Source of the DNA: Deltaproteobacteria bacterium
GTDB lineage: Bacteria > Desulfobacterota > Desulfobaccia > Desulfobaccales > Desulfobaccaceae
Direction of reading: 5' to 3'
DNA: 5,422 bases
Assembly: GCA_016874895.1 (NCBI GenBank)
Contig: VGSX01000249.1
Span: 1 to 5,422 of the forward strand
The translations under genes were made by a program, and so were the position numbers. Below are positions 1-5,261 of this stretch, one piece after another. The notes below the pieces were generated by a model that worked only from the letters and a program-made list of their open reading frames with translations, was not told the origin of the DNA and did no database searches. Numbering within the stretch: the stretch's first letter is position 1; each line of letters opens with the position of its first letter.

Positions 1-9
1 AAAATAATA

Positions 10-38
10 TTTACAACTCAAATCTATTGATGTATAAG
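10..38 (+). promoter_or_regulatory. Sigma-70-type promoter for the sigma-54 activator gene
   Basis: A TTTACA hexamer (10-15) lies exactly 17 bp upstream of TATAAG (33-38). Each matches the sigma-70 consensus at 5 of 6 positions, and the surrounding DNA is strongly AT-rich. Transcription would start near position 45 and give a leader of roughly 75-80 nt before the ATG at 123. This suggests the activator is made from a housekeeping promoter rather than a sigma-54 one. It is inferred from hexamers and spacing only. Confidence 0.55.
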
Positions 39-122
39 AAAAAACTATTATGGTTAATTTCAGATAGGTATCTTTTAATTAAGTTAACATTGCGTTGAAC
101 TCGGAGTTGCAAGGAGGCAACC

Positions 123-1214
123 ATGACAACGATCAGGACGGATCGCCGAGGCCAGCCGCCGGCAGGATTGCAGCTTAATGAAAAGGTTCGCAAATCTGCA
201 TTGACGAATATTGCCGGCGGCAACTCTTTTCTCACTTCGTTGCTTACCCTTAAGAAACCCATCCTGACCCAGGATGCGCGTTTCCAAAAGATTCTCAATC
301 TTATTCCCCTGTATGCCCGCACCGACCTGCCGGTATTGATCACCGGCGAACCCGGCACCGGCAAGGAGTTGGCGGCAGAGGCCATTTGGGCTTACAGTCC
401 GCAACGGGGGCGGGAGTTTATCAAGCTTAACTGCGCCGCCGTGGTGGAAACAGTGGCCAACAGCGAATTGTTCGGGCATGTGCGGGGGGCTTTTACGGAT
501 GCGCACCGGGCCAAAAAGGGAAAATTCGAACTGGCCCATCAGGGGACTCTGTTTCTGGATGAGATCGGTGACCTGCCATTGTCAGTGCAGCCCCGGCTTC
601 TCCGGGCGGTGGAATCGGGGGAAATCGAGCCGCTGGGAGGTGAAAGCCCCGTTGCCGTCGAGGTTCGCCTCATTGCCGCCACCAACCAGGATTTAAGGGG
701 GCTGATGCTGCGAGGGAGTTTTCGCCGGGATCTGTATGACCGCCTGAGCACCCTGTTGCTCCATCTGCCGCCGCTGCGGGAACGGCCAACCGACATCTTA
801 TTTTTAGCGAATTATTTTGCCATCCAGACAGCCCAGGATTATGGTCTGGGGCCGGTCTACCTGTCCAACCAGGTGGAGAAAAAGTTGCTGGCCCATCCCT
901 GGCCGGGGAATGTCCGGGAACTGAAAAACGTTATTGCCCGGGCAGTGCTGCTGCGGGAGGAGGTGGCCATCAATGAAGTGATGCTGGACTGTGTGGAGCC
1001 GGTGCCCTGCCGGCGTGAATCCTCCCCGGAGGACGACATTGCCACTCTTCCCACCCGACCGCCCAAAACTGAACTGGTGGAGCTTTTGCGGTTGGAACAG
1101 GGGAATATTTCGGCCATTTCCCGGAAGCTCGGGGTATGCACCAAGACGATTTACCGCTGGCTGAAATATTACAAGATAGAACTCGAGCAATTCCGGCAGG
1201 TATGCGGGCTATAA
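123..1214 (+). CDS. Sigma-54-dependent transcriptional activator (AAA+ domain plus Fis-type HTH, no sensory domain)
   Basis: This 363-aa protein is a bacterial enhancer-binding protein, which uses ATP hydrolysis to open promoters held by sigma-54 RNA polymerase. The AAA+ core spans about residues 48-285. Visible motifs are Walker A GEPGTGKE (75-82), the sigma-54-contact loop as GAFTDA instead of the usual GAFTGA (122-127), Walker B TLFLDE (142-147), sensor I around AATNQDL (185-191), arginine fingers in FRRDLYDRL (R201 and R207) and sensor II WPGNVREL (260-267). A Fis-type helix-turn-helix lies at about 326-347 (GNISAISRKLG to TIYRWLK). The first ~50 residues are too short for a receiver, GAF or PAS domain, so the layout resembles PspF, and activity is probably controlled by a partner or by expression level. 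The ATG has an excellent AAGGAGG ribosome site (111-117) 5 nt upstream. No clear -24/-12 promoter was seen in the window, so its target is unknown. Family assignment is firm. Confidence 0.95.
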   Translation: MTTIRTDRRGQPPAGLQLNEKVRKSALTNIAGGNSFLTSLLTLKKPILTQDARFQKILNLIPLYARTDLPVLITGEPGTGKELAAEAIWAYSPQRGREFIKLNCAAVVETVANSELFGHVRGAFTDAHRAKKGKFELAHQGTLFLDEIGDLPLSVQPRLLRAVESGEIEPLGGESPVAVEVRLIAATNQDLRGLMLRGSFRRDLYDRLSTLLLHLPPLRERPTDILFLANYFAIQTAQDYGLGPVYLSNQVEKKLLAHPWPGNVRELKNVIARAVLLREEVAINEVMLDCVEPVPCRRESSPEDDIATLPTRPPKTELVELLRLEQGNISAISRKLGVCTKTIYRWLKYYKIELEQFRQVCGL

Positions 1215-1228
1215 GGAGAAAAAGTCAC

Positions 1229-1342
1229 TCCCGGAGATAGAATAAGCTTACCTCTGGCGAAAGTTCTTCTAGGTCGGCAAGCCGGGGAAACAGGGCAGCG
1301 GCGGTTTACACCTTTGCCCTTTACGATGGGAACGACCTGGGA
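1229..1342 (+). promoter_or_regulatory. Candidate structured RNA in the leader upstream of the PilZ gene (possibly GEMM/c-di-GMP-I-like)
   Basis: Several complementary segments nest here. An outer helix pairs TCCCGG (1229-1234) with CTGGGA (1337-1342), including one G-U pair. Inside it, ACCT (1250-1253) pairs with AGGT (1271-1274) around a GAAA loop (1259-1262) closed by C-G. A second arm pairs AGGGCA (1292-1297) with TGCCCT (1315-1320), topped by GGT/ACC around TTAC. The order AAGC..ACC, GAAA loop, AGG, GGCAAGCC, hairpin, G-rich strand loosely recalls the GEMM c-di-GMP-I aptamer. The hallmark GCAAAGCC and the usual 3' strand are not intact, so the class is not established. The downstream gene encodes a c-di-GMP receptor, but its ATG is 240 nt away. 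It could also be a small RNA or chance folding. Confidence 0.28.
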
Positions 1343-1347
1343 ATCTT

Positions 1348-1384
1348 GAAAAAATAAGGCTTATCAGGCTTTCTTGACTTTTTC
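1348..1384 (+). terminator. Weak terminator-like hairpin after the activator gene
   Basis: GAAAAA (1348-1353) pairs with TTTTTC (1379-1384), and the pairing continues inward with mismatches through AGG (1357-1359) against CTT (1373-1375). The stem has a U-rich 3' arm, but it is AT-rich and imperfect, so it would be a weak terminator. It sits 133 nt after the activator stop codon and directly after the candidate structured RNA. It could therefore be the end of that transcript or an expression platform for the PilZ gene. Confidence 0.25.
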
Positions 1385-1440
1385 AGCCGATGGCTGGCAG
1401 CAATTGGTTGAAGTCTCGCAAAAAATAGTCAGTTCTGTCT

Positions 1441-1583
1441 CTGGCCATATTTCAGTGTCAGAAATTTTGTGCCGATAAATACAATAAGGTGAAATGGATT
1501 TTTTGAGCAAAACCGGGTTTGCCCTGGATACGCTTCGAACCCGGATGGGCGCAGCTACTGACATCTTAGAGAACTGGCCATAT
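1441..1583 (+). repeat. Ten-base direct repeat flanking the PilZ leader
   Basis: CTGGCCATAT occurs at 1441-1450 and again at 1574-1583, where the second copy covers the first two bases of the PilZ ATG. The exact match is 10 nt and the copies are 133 bp apart. It contains the TGGCCA palindrome. It could be a paired binding site around the PilZ promoter, where a TACAAT -10-like hexamer lies at 1480-1485 without a good -35. The repeat may also be coincidence. Confidence 0.3.
1513..1544 (+). promoter_or_regulatory. Strong hairpin in the PilZ gene 5' leader
   Basis: CCGGGTTTG (1513-1521) pairs with CGAACCCGG (1536-1544) through nine pairs, one of them G-U, around a 14-nt loop. It ends 37 nt before the PilZ ATG and is not followed by a T-run, so it does not look like an intrinsic terminator. 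It could affect mRNA stability or translation. The pairing is seen directly; any function is inferred. Confidence 0.4.
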
Positions 1584-2037
1584 GGAAGATCAGAAAAAGA
1601 GAGTTTCTCCGGGTAAACCGACTGACCAGGAGGAAGCAGCGGCAATCGCCTCTCGCAGGATAAAGGAATACACTAAACATAAAGAAATTATGGGCCTGGT
1701 GGCCAAGAAGAGAGAGATGAGAGAGCAACGCCGAGCCCGAAGATATGTTATTAATAGAGAATTACTGGAAATTAACGGCGCCCCGGCCAAGGGCCTCAAA
1801 ATTCTGGACCTGAGCAGTAACGGCGCCCGGGTTGAACTTCACTTTTTGCCTCCCTTTATGACCCAGATTTCCCTGAAGTTCATCTTGCCGGAAGCCAACA
1901 AGGTCTTTCAGGTAAGGGGACGAGTGTTGTGGTCCAAAATAACCCCCACCAGGGGGCGTTACGAAGTGGGAGTCCAATTTTATCAGAACTATTGGGAAAT
2001 CGATCAGTTATTGCGGAATGCGCCTCGGCAGGAGTAA
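1582..2037 (+). CDS. PilZ-domain c-di-GMP-binding protein
   Basis: This 151-aa cytoplasmic protein has the two-part c-di-GMP signature of PilZ domains. The first part is RRARR (R50-R54, the RxxxR element), and the second is DLSSNG (76-81, matching D/NxSxxG). The strand pattern GRVLW (113-117) followed by YEVGVQF (127-133) completes the beta barrel, so binding competence is expected. Residues 1-49 form a very charged, Lys/Arg-rich and probably helical arm with no recognised domain. It has no signal peptide, membrane segment or output domain, so it probably works by contacting a partner such as a motility, secretion or polysaccharide machine. An in-frame TAG at 1567-1569 and no intervening start codon make ATG 1582 the earliest start. 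Its ribosome site is poor (AGAGA near 1568-1572). The gene is co-oriented with the activator 367 bp upstream and converges on mnmG with 29 bp between stops. Confidence 0.9.
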   Translation: MEDQKKRVSPGKPTDQEEAAAIASRRIKEYTKHKEIMGLVAKKREMREQRRARRYVINRELLEINGAPAKGLKILDLSSNGARVELHFLPPFMTQISLKFILPEANKVFQVRGRVLWSKITPTRGRYEVGVQFYQNYWEIDQLLRNAPRQE

Positions 2038-2066
2038 AAAGGTACACTACACAGCATAGGGAGATT

Positions 2067-3980
2067 TCAAGGGCCGACTCCAGCCGTCGGGGGCGAGGGA
2101 GTCCGGGAGGCCGGCCAGCGTTTCAGATAAACCAGCAGAATAGCCACCGCCGCCGGCGTAACCCCGGAGATGCGGGCCGCCTGGCCCAGGGAAAGGGGGC
2201 GGATGTCTTTTAATTTCTGGCGTACTTCGTTGGAAAGGCCGGGGACCGCGTCGTAGTCGAAATCCACCGGCAGACGTTTCCTCTCCAGATCGGCAAACTG
2301 CTTTACCGCTTCCAGCTGACGATTAATATATCCATCATATTTATATTTAATTTCCACCTGTTCGATAATGGCCGGGGGCGACGGGGGCGTCTCGCCGGCC
2401 AGGGCGTAGAGAAAAGCCAGGTCCAGTTCGGGCCGCTTGAGCAATTTTAGCCAGGGCGTCGGCTCTTTCAAGATGCTGGACCCCCGTTCCTGCAATGCTC
2501 GGTTGACCTCGGGCCGGGGGAAAAACTTTTTCCCGGCCAGGCTGGCCTCCTCCTCCCGGATCCGGCGCTTTTTCTCCTCCAGGGCCTCCAGGGCTTCCCG
2601 GTCCACCAATCCCAGTTCAAAACCCATTTCCGTCAGGCGCTGGTCGGCGTTGTCCTCCCGGAGCAGGAGGCGATATTCGGCCCGGGAAGTAAACATCCGG
2701 TATGGCTCCCGCGTGCCCTTGGTCACCAGATCGTCCACCAAAACAGCCACATAGGCCTGGGAGCGGTCCGGCAGAAACGGCGGTCGCCCCAGAACCTGGC
2801 AGGCGGCATTGACCCCGGCCCACAGCCCCTGGGCCGCGGCCTCCTCGTAGCCCGAGGTGCCGTTGATCTGCCCGGCCAGGAAAAGACCCCGCACCGCCTT
2901 GGTTTCCAGGGTGGGGAGGAGCTGGGTGGGGTGGACGTAATCGTATTCGATGGCATAAGCCGGCCGCATGATTTCGGCTTCCTCCAGGCCGGGAACGCTG
3001 CGGAACAGGGCTAACTGGATGTCCACCGGCAGGCAGTTCCCCAGCCCTTTGGCGTAAATCTCCTGGGTCTGCAAACCCTCGGGCTCCAAAGTCACCTGGT
3101 GGGAGGGTTTGTCGCTAAAACGCATAACCTTGTCTTCCAGGGAGGGGCAGTAGCGGGCGCTGATTCCCTTGATGACGCCGCTATAGAGGGGAGAATGCTG
3201 GATATTATCCTTGACCCAGCGGTGGGTGGCCGCAGTGGTGTGGGTGACAAAGCAGGAAACCTGCGGCCGGTTGACTGACGGGGTCCGCCAGGAAAACGGT
3301 CGGGCCTGGTCCGAGCCCTCCAGACGGGCCATGGCGCTAAAATCTATGCTGGCAGCCCGCAGCCGGGGTGGGGTGCCGGTTTTCAGGCGGCCCAGGTGAA
3401 AACCCAGTTCCCGCAGGTTTTCCGCCAGGCTGGTGGAGGCGAACTCCCCGGCCCGGCCGGCCGGGGTCTGATGCGGCCCGATATGAATCAGGCCGTTTAA
3501 AAACGTACCCGTGGTAATCAGAACGGCCTTGGCCAGGTAACAGAGCCCGTAGGATTCCAGAACACCCCGGACCCGGCCGTCTTCCACCAGGAGGCGGTCC
3601 ACCATGGCTTCCCGGATCTGGATGCGGGGCTCCTGCTCCAAGTAGGCCTTCATGGCCAGACGATAGGACTGTTTGTCGCACTGCACCCGGGTGCCGCGCA
3701 CCGCCGGCCCCTTGGAGGTGTTCAGGAGCCGGAATTGGATCCCGGTCTGGTCCGCCAGGAAGCCCATCAGGCCGCCCAGGGCGTCGATCTCCTTGACCAG
3801 ATGGCCCTTGGCCAGCCCCCCCACGGCCGGGTTGCAGGCCATATGGGCGATGGTGTCCAGATTCAGATTGAACACCAGGACTTCCAGGCCCATGCGGGCC
3901 GCAGCCAGGGCCCCTTCGCAGCCGGCATGTCCGGCCCCCACCACGATGAGATCGTAGGTTTTCGGATAGAATGTCACCAA
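2067..3980 (-). CDS. mnmG: tRNA uridine-5-carboxymethylaminomethyl(34) synthesis enzyme MnmG (GidA)
   Basis: MnmG works with the GTPase MnmE to install the (carboxymethyl)aminomethyl group on wobble uridine 34 of certain tRNAs, using FAD, NADH and methylene-tetrahydrofolate or glycine/ammonium. The 637-aa product is full length for the family. It shows the FAD-binding GAGHAG motif (15-20), the conserved cysteine in ACNPAVGG (C49), the GidA signature RYCPSLEDKVMRF (276-288, C278), a second signature GQINGTSGYEEAAAQG (370-385) and the C-terminal helical domain with YDGYINRQ (548-555) and GLSNEVRQKL (581-590). A Pro-rich tail of about 15 residues extends past the usual end. An in-frame stop lies four codons upstream, so the only starts are TTG (3978-3980) or GTG (3975-3977), and no strong ribosome site precedes them. 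mnmE is not in the window. It is transcribed alone and converges with the PilZ gene. Confidence 0.98.
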   Translation of the reverse strand: MVTFYPKTYDLIVVGAGHAGCEGALAAARMGLEVLVFNLNLDTIAHMACNPAVGGLAKGHLVKEIDALGGLMGFLADQTGIQFRLLNTSKGPAVRGTRVQCDKQSYRLAMKAYLEQEPRIQIREAMVDRLLVEDGRVRGVLESYGLCYLAKAVLITTGTFLNGLIHIGPHQTPAGRAGEFASTSLAENLRELGFHLGRLKTGTPPRLRAASIDFSAMARLEGSDQARPFSWRTPSVNRPQVSCFVTHTTAATHRWVKDNIQHSPLYSGVIKGISARYCPSLEDKVMRFSDKPSHQVTLEPEGLQTQEIYAKGLGNCLPVDIQLALFRSVPGLEEAEIMRPAYAIEYDYVHPTQLLPTLETKAVRGLFLAGQINGTSGYEEAAAQGLWAGVNAACQVLGRPPFLPDRSQAYVAVLVDDLVTKGTREPYRMFTSRAEYRLLLREDNADQRLTEMGFELGLVDREALEALEEKKRRIREEEASLAGKKFFPRPEVNRALQERGSSILKEPTPWLKLLKRPELDLAFLYALAGETPPSPPAIIEQVEIKYKYDGYINRQLEAVKQFADLERKRLPVDFDYDAVPGLSNEVRQKLKDIRPLSLGQAARISGVTPAAVAILLVYLKRWPASRTPSPPTAGVGP

Positions 3981-3987
3981 ATTTGGT
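3976..3987. repeat. Perfect 12-bp palindrome over the mnmG start codon
   Basis: ACCAAATTTGGT is its own reverse complement and covers the TTG start of mnmG, together with part of the next GTG. It could be a dimeric regulator site, or in mRNA it could support pairing between two transcripts. A 12-bp perfect palindrome can also arise by chance in a 5-kb window, so function is speculative. Confidence 0.45.
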
Positions 3988-4089
3988 TTTCAGTTTCCAG
4001 GTTTTCGGCTCCCGGTGAATAATGCAGTATTTTGAGAGAAACGGGGTGTTGCTTTATTGCATTTTCACCTGACCCTGGTATTATTAAGG

Positions 4090-4118
4090 TTGAAATAAAG
4101 CGGGTTCTAGTTTAAAAA
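4090..4118 (+). promoter_or_regulatory. Possible promoter for the 66-aa protein gene
   Basis: TTGAAA (4090-4095, 5 of 6 to the -35 consensus) lies 17 bp upstream of TAAAAA (4113-4118, 4 of 6 to the -10 consensus) in an AT-rich part of the mnmG divergent region. It would give a leader of about 60 nt before the ATG at 4188. The -10 element is poor, so this is tentative. Confidence 0.35.
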
Positions 4119-4187
4119 TTAAGACCGTTAGCTTACATTCGGATGCCTGAGGCTGCAACTGGATTATTTACGAGAGGAGAAATAAAT

Positions 4188-4388
4188 ATGAGCGGACAGC
4201 ATCGGACTTTTGCGACCTTTGAACCCAAAGGCGAGATCACCGTGGCCCAGAAGCCGGACAAACTGGTGAAAATCGTCTTTTATCCCACCACCGGCGATAA
4301 GATGGAACTGGTGATCCAAAAGGATAACGCCTTTAATCTGGCCATGGAGATCCTGCAGCACGTCTATCGCTTGGGCGAGCCCCAATAA
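4188..4388 (+). CDS. Small hypothetical protein (66 aa)
   Basis: I do not recognise this protein. It is soluble-looking, with no signal peptide, membrane helix or cysteine. The sequence suggests beta strands around EITVA (16-20), KLVKIVFY (25-32) and KMELVIQ (38-44), followed by a helix from about 48 to 62 (AFNLAMEILQHVYRL). This would be a compact beta-beta-beta-alpha fold. The ATG at 4188 is preferred because AGGAG (4175-4179) sits 8 nt upstream. An ATG at 4143 in the same frame would add 15 residues but lacks a ribosome site. The good ribosome site, the candidate promoter and codon use like its neighbours support a real gene. It is divergent from mnmG and converges on the Cys-rich gene with a 38-bp gap. 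No function is proposed. Confidence 0.75.
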   Translation: MSGQHRTFATFEPKGEITVAQKPDKLVKIVFYPTTGDKMELVIQKDNAFNLAMEILQHVYRLGEPQ

Positions 4389-4426
4389 ACCCCCTGCAAC
4401 GCTGATCCGGGAGAGGGATGGCCCTG

Positions 4427-4813
4427 CTAGTGCCAGTCAACCTCCCGGAGCAGTTCGATAAATTCCTCCGATTCGGTATACTTCTTTAATGATTCCTGGT
4501 AATTGACCCAGTCCTGCCAGATGGCCAGCCACTCCTCGTTGTGCCAGTAATAGGTGGTGTCCTCCCCCTTCTCCTTGACTCGCAGGAACTCATCATATTC
4601 CTCCTGGCAACCGGTGCAGAAACGGTAAGGACCGTGATAGCGCTTGTACATCTCCTGGGAGTCGAACTGGACGCCGCACATGGAGCACCGGGCCAGACAG
4701 CGCTTGCACTGGAGGAATTTGCGGATAAACTCCAGTTTTTTGGCTTTTTCCACTTTGGCCTTCTTTTTCTGCTCCATCTGTAAGCGCTTTTCAATATCGA
4801 TGACTTTACTCAT
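4427..4813 (-). CDS. Hypothetical protein with three CxxC pairs (zinc-ribbon-like)
   Basis: This 128-aa protein is not assigned to a named family. Residues 6-32 form a strongly charged, Lys-rich helix that may be a coiled coil or nucleic-acid-contacting arm. It is followed by CKRC (36-39), CSMC (43-46) and FCTGC (C66, C69), giving CxxC-x3-CxxC-x19-CxxC. Six cysteines in this pattern suggest binding of one or two structural zinc ions, or less likely an Fe-S cluster. The C-terminal half (about 70-128) is acidic and rich in Trp and Tyr (YYWHNEEWLAIWQDW), probably helical. There is no signal peptide or membrane segment. The ATG has an AAGGA ribosome site (complement of 4823-4827) at 9-nt spacing, which supports the start. 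It is a single gene with a large repeat element just upstream. A role in RNA or DNA binding, or as an adaptor, is only a guess. Confidence 0.85.
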   Translation of the reverse strand: MSKVIDIEKRLQMEQKKKAKVEKAKKLEFIRKFLQCKRCLARCSMCGVQFDSQEMYKRYHGPYRFCTGCQEEYDEFLRVKEKGEDTTYYWHNEEWLAIWQDWVNYQESLKKYTESEEFIELLREVDWH

Positions 4814-4880
4814 ATCAAAATTTCCTTGGCAAGGGTTTCCGTCTTGGATAACGGGTGGGCTCGTTCATGCCCTGGCTTCT

Positions 4881-4944
4881 TGCACCGCAGAGACGCAGAG
4901 GGCGCAGAGTTCTTTCCCGCTGATCTCTGCGTCTCTGGGGGGCA
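4881..4944. repeat. Long imperfect inverted repeat (REP/MITE-like palindrome)
   Basis: CAGAGACGCAGAG (4888-4900) and CTCTGCGTCTCTG (4925-4937) are a perfect 13-bp inverted pair. Pairing extends outward with two mismatches to T4881-A4944, around a 24-nt centre. The left arm also holds three GCAGAG units (4887-4892, 4895-4900, 4904-4909). Similar GCAGAGACGCAGAG sequences are familiar as dispersed intergenic palindromes in many environmental bacterial genomes, from memory rather than a search. It lies 67 bp upstream of the Cys-rich gene start, in its likely promoter region. Confidence 0.8.
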
Positions 4945-5146
4945 TATTTTAATCGGTCCGGGATTTTCGAGCCGATCAGCCTCTGGCTAAATGGTTTCTC
5001 GAAGATTTATGTTTATAAAATAACAATCTTTACAGGGTGAGTCAATGATAGTCGGACTATGCCTGACCGGTATTCAGGGGTATTGAAGCTGAAACGTCAA
5101 ATACCGCCCTAAAGATTGGGCTCCCAGTCATGAAAATATTTTCTTC
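4945..5146. other. Gene-free spacer with two short palindromes
   Basis: No credible open reading frame, RNA gene or clear promoter was found here. Two short symmetric sequences stand out. ATAGTC-G-GACTAT (5048-5060) is a 6-bp inverted repeat with one central base, and GAAAATATTTTC (5132-5143) is a perfect 12-bp palindrome directly next to the tandem GC-rich repeats. The segment around 5005-5030 is AT-rich. It probably holds the upstream control region of the Cys-rich gene and the trailer of the RNase J gene. Confidence 0.5.
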
Positions 5147-5229
5147 GGGCAGGCACGGGGGCCGGCAAGGAGGGCAGGCACGGGGGCCGGCCCCTACAAG
5201 GAGGGCAGGCACGGGGGCCTGCCCCTACA
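5147..5229. repeat. Three tandem copies of a GC-rich hairpin repeat
   Basis: Copies begin at 5147, 5172 and 5203 with the shared core GGGCAGGCACGGGGGCC. The full unit is 31 bp. The first copy is 25 bp because it lacks CCCTAC. Copy 3 forms a perfect 8-bp stem, GGGCAGGC (5203-5210) with GCCTGCCC (5217-5224), around ACGGGG. In copies 1 and 2 a T-to-G change (GCCGGC) breaks one stem pair. The array begins 33 nt after the RNase J stop on its transcript, so it may act as a 3' stabiliser or pausing hairpin. No T-run follows, so it is not a typical intrinsic terminator. Such units resemble widely dispersed intergenic REP-like repeats. Confidence 0.85.
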
Positions 5230-5261
5230 TAGAGATTTATATGGAAAAACCGGAAACCCTC

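Noticed and set aside
1511..1552. tRNA-like T-arm (TTCGAAC next to CCGG)
   Set aside because: No acceptor stem, D-arm or anticodon arm can be formed at the right distances.
1364..1645. A 93-codon minus-strand reading frame over the PilZ leader
   Set aside because: It overlaps the start of the PilZ gene on the opposite strand and its product has no recognisable motif. I saw no support for it beyond its length.
1929..4022. Several plus-strand reading frames opposite mnmG (for example 2437-2754 and 3735-4022)
   Set aside because: They are antisense shadows of a conserved GC-rich gene, with Arg/Ser/Pro-rich low-complexity products.
4041..4061. Possible sigma-54 promoter ending in TTGCA
   Set aside because: The -12 half is good, but the -24 GG is absent at the required spacing.
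4143..4187. Longer start for the 66-aa protein at ATG 4143
   Set aside because: There is no ribosome site there, while a good one precedes the ATG at 4188.
4541..4952. Plus-strand reading frames opposite the Cys-rich gene
   Set aside because: They mirror a gene with a clear ribosome site and a structured cysteine pattern, and their products are unrecognisable.
5147..5229. CRISPR array
   Set aside because: The units are nearly contiguous, with no unique spacers of regular length and no cas genes nearby.
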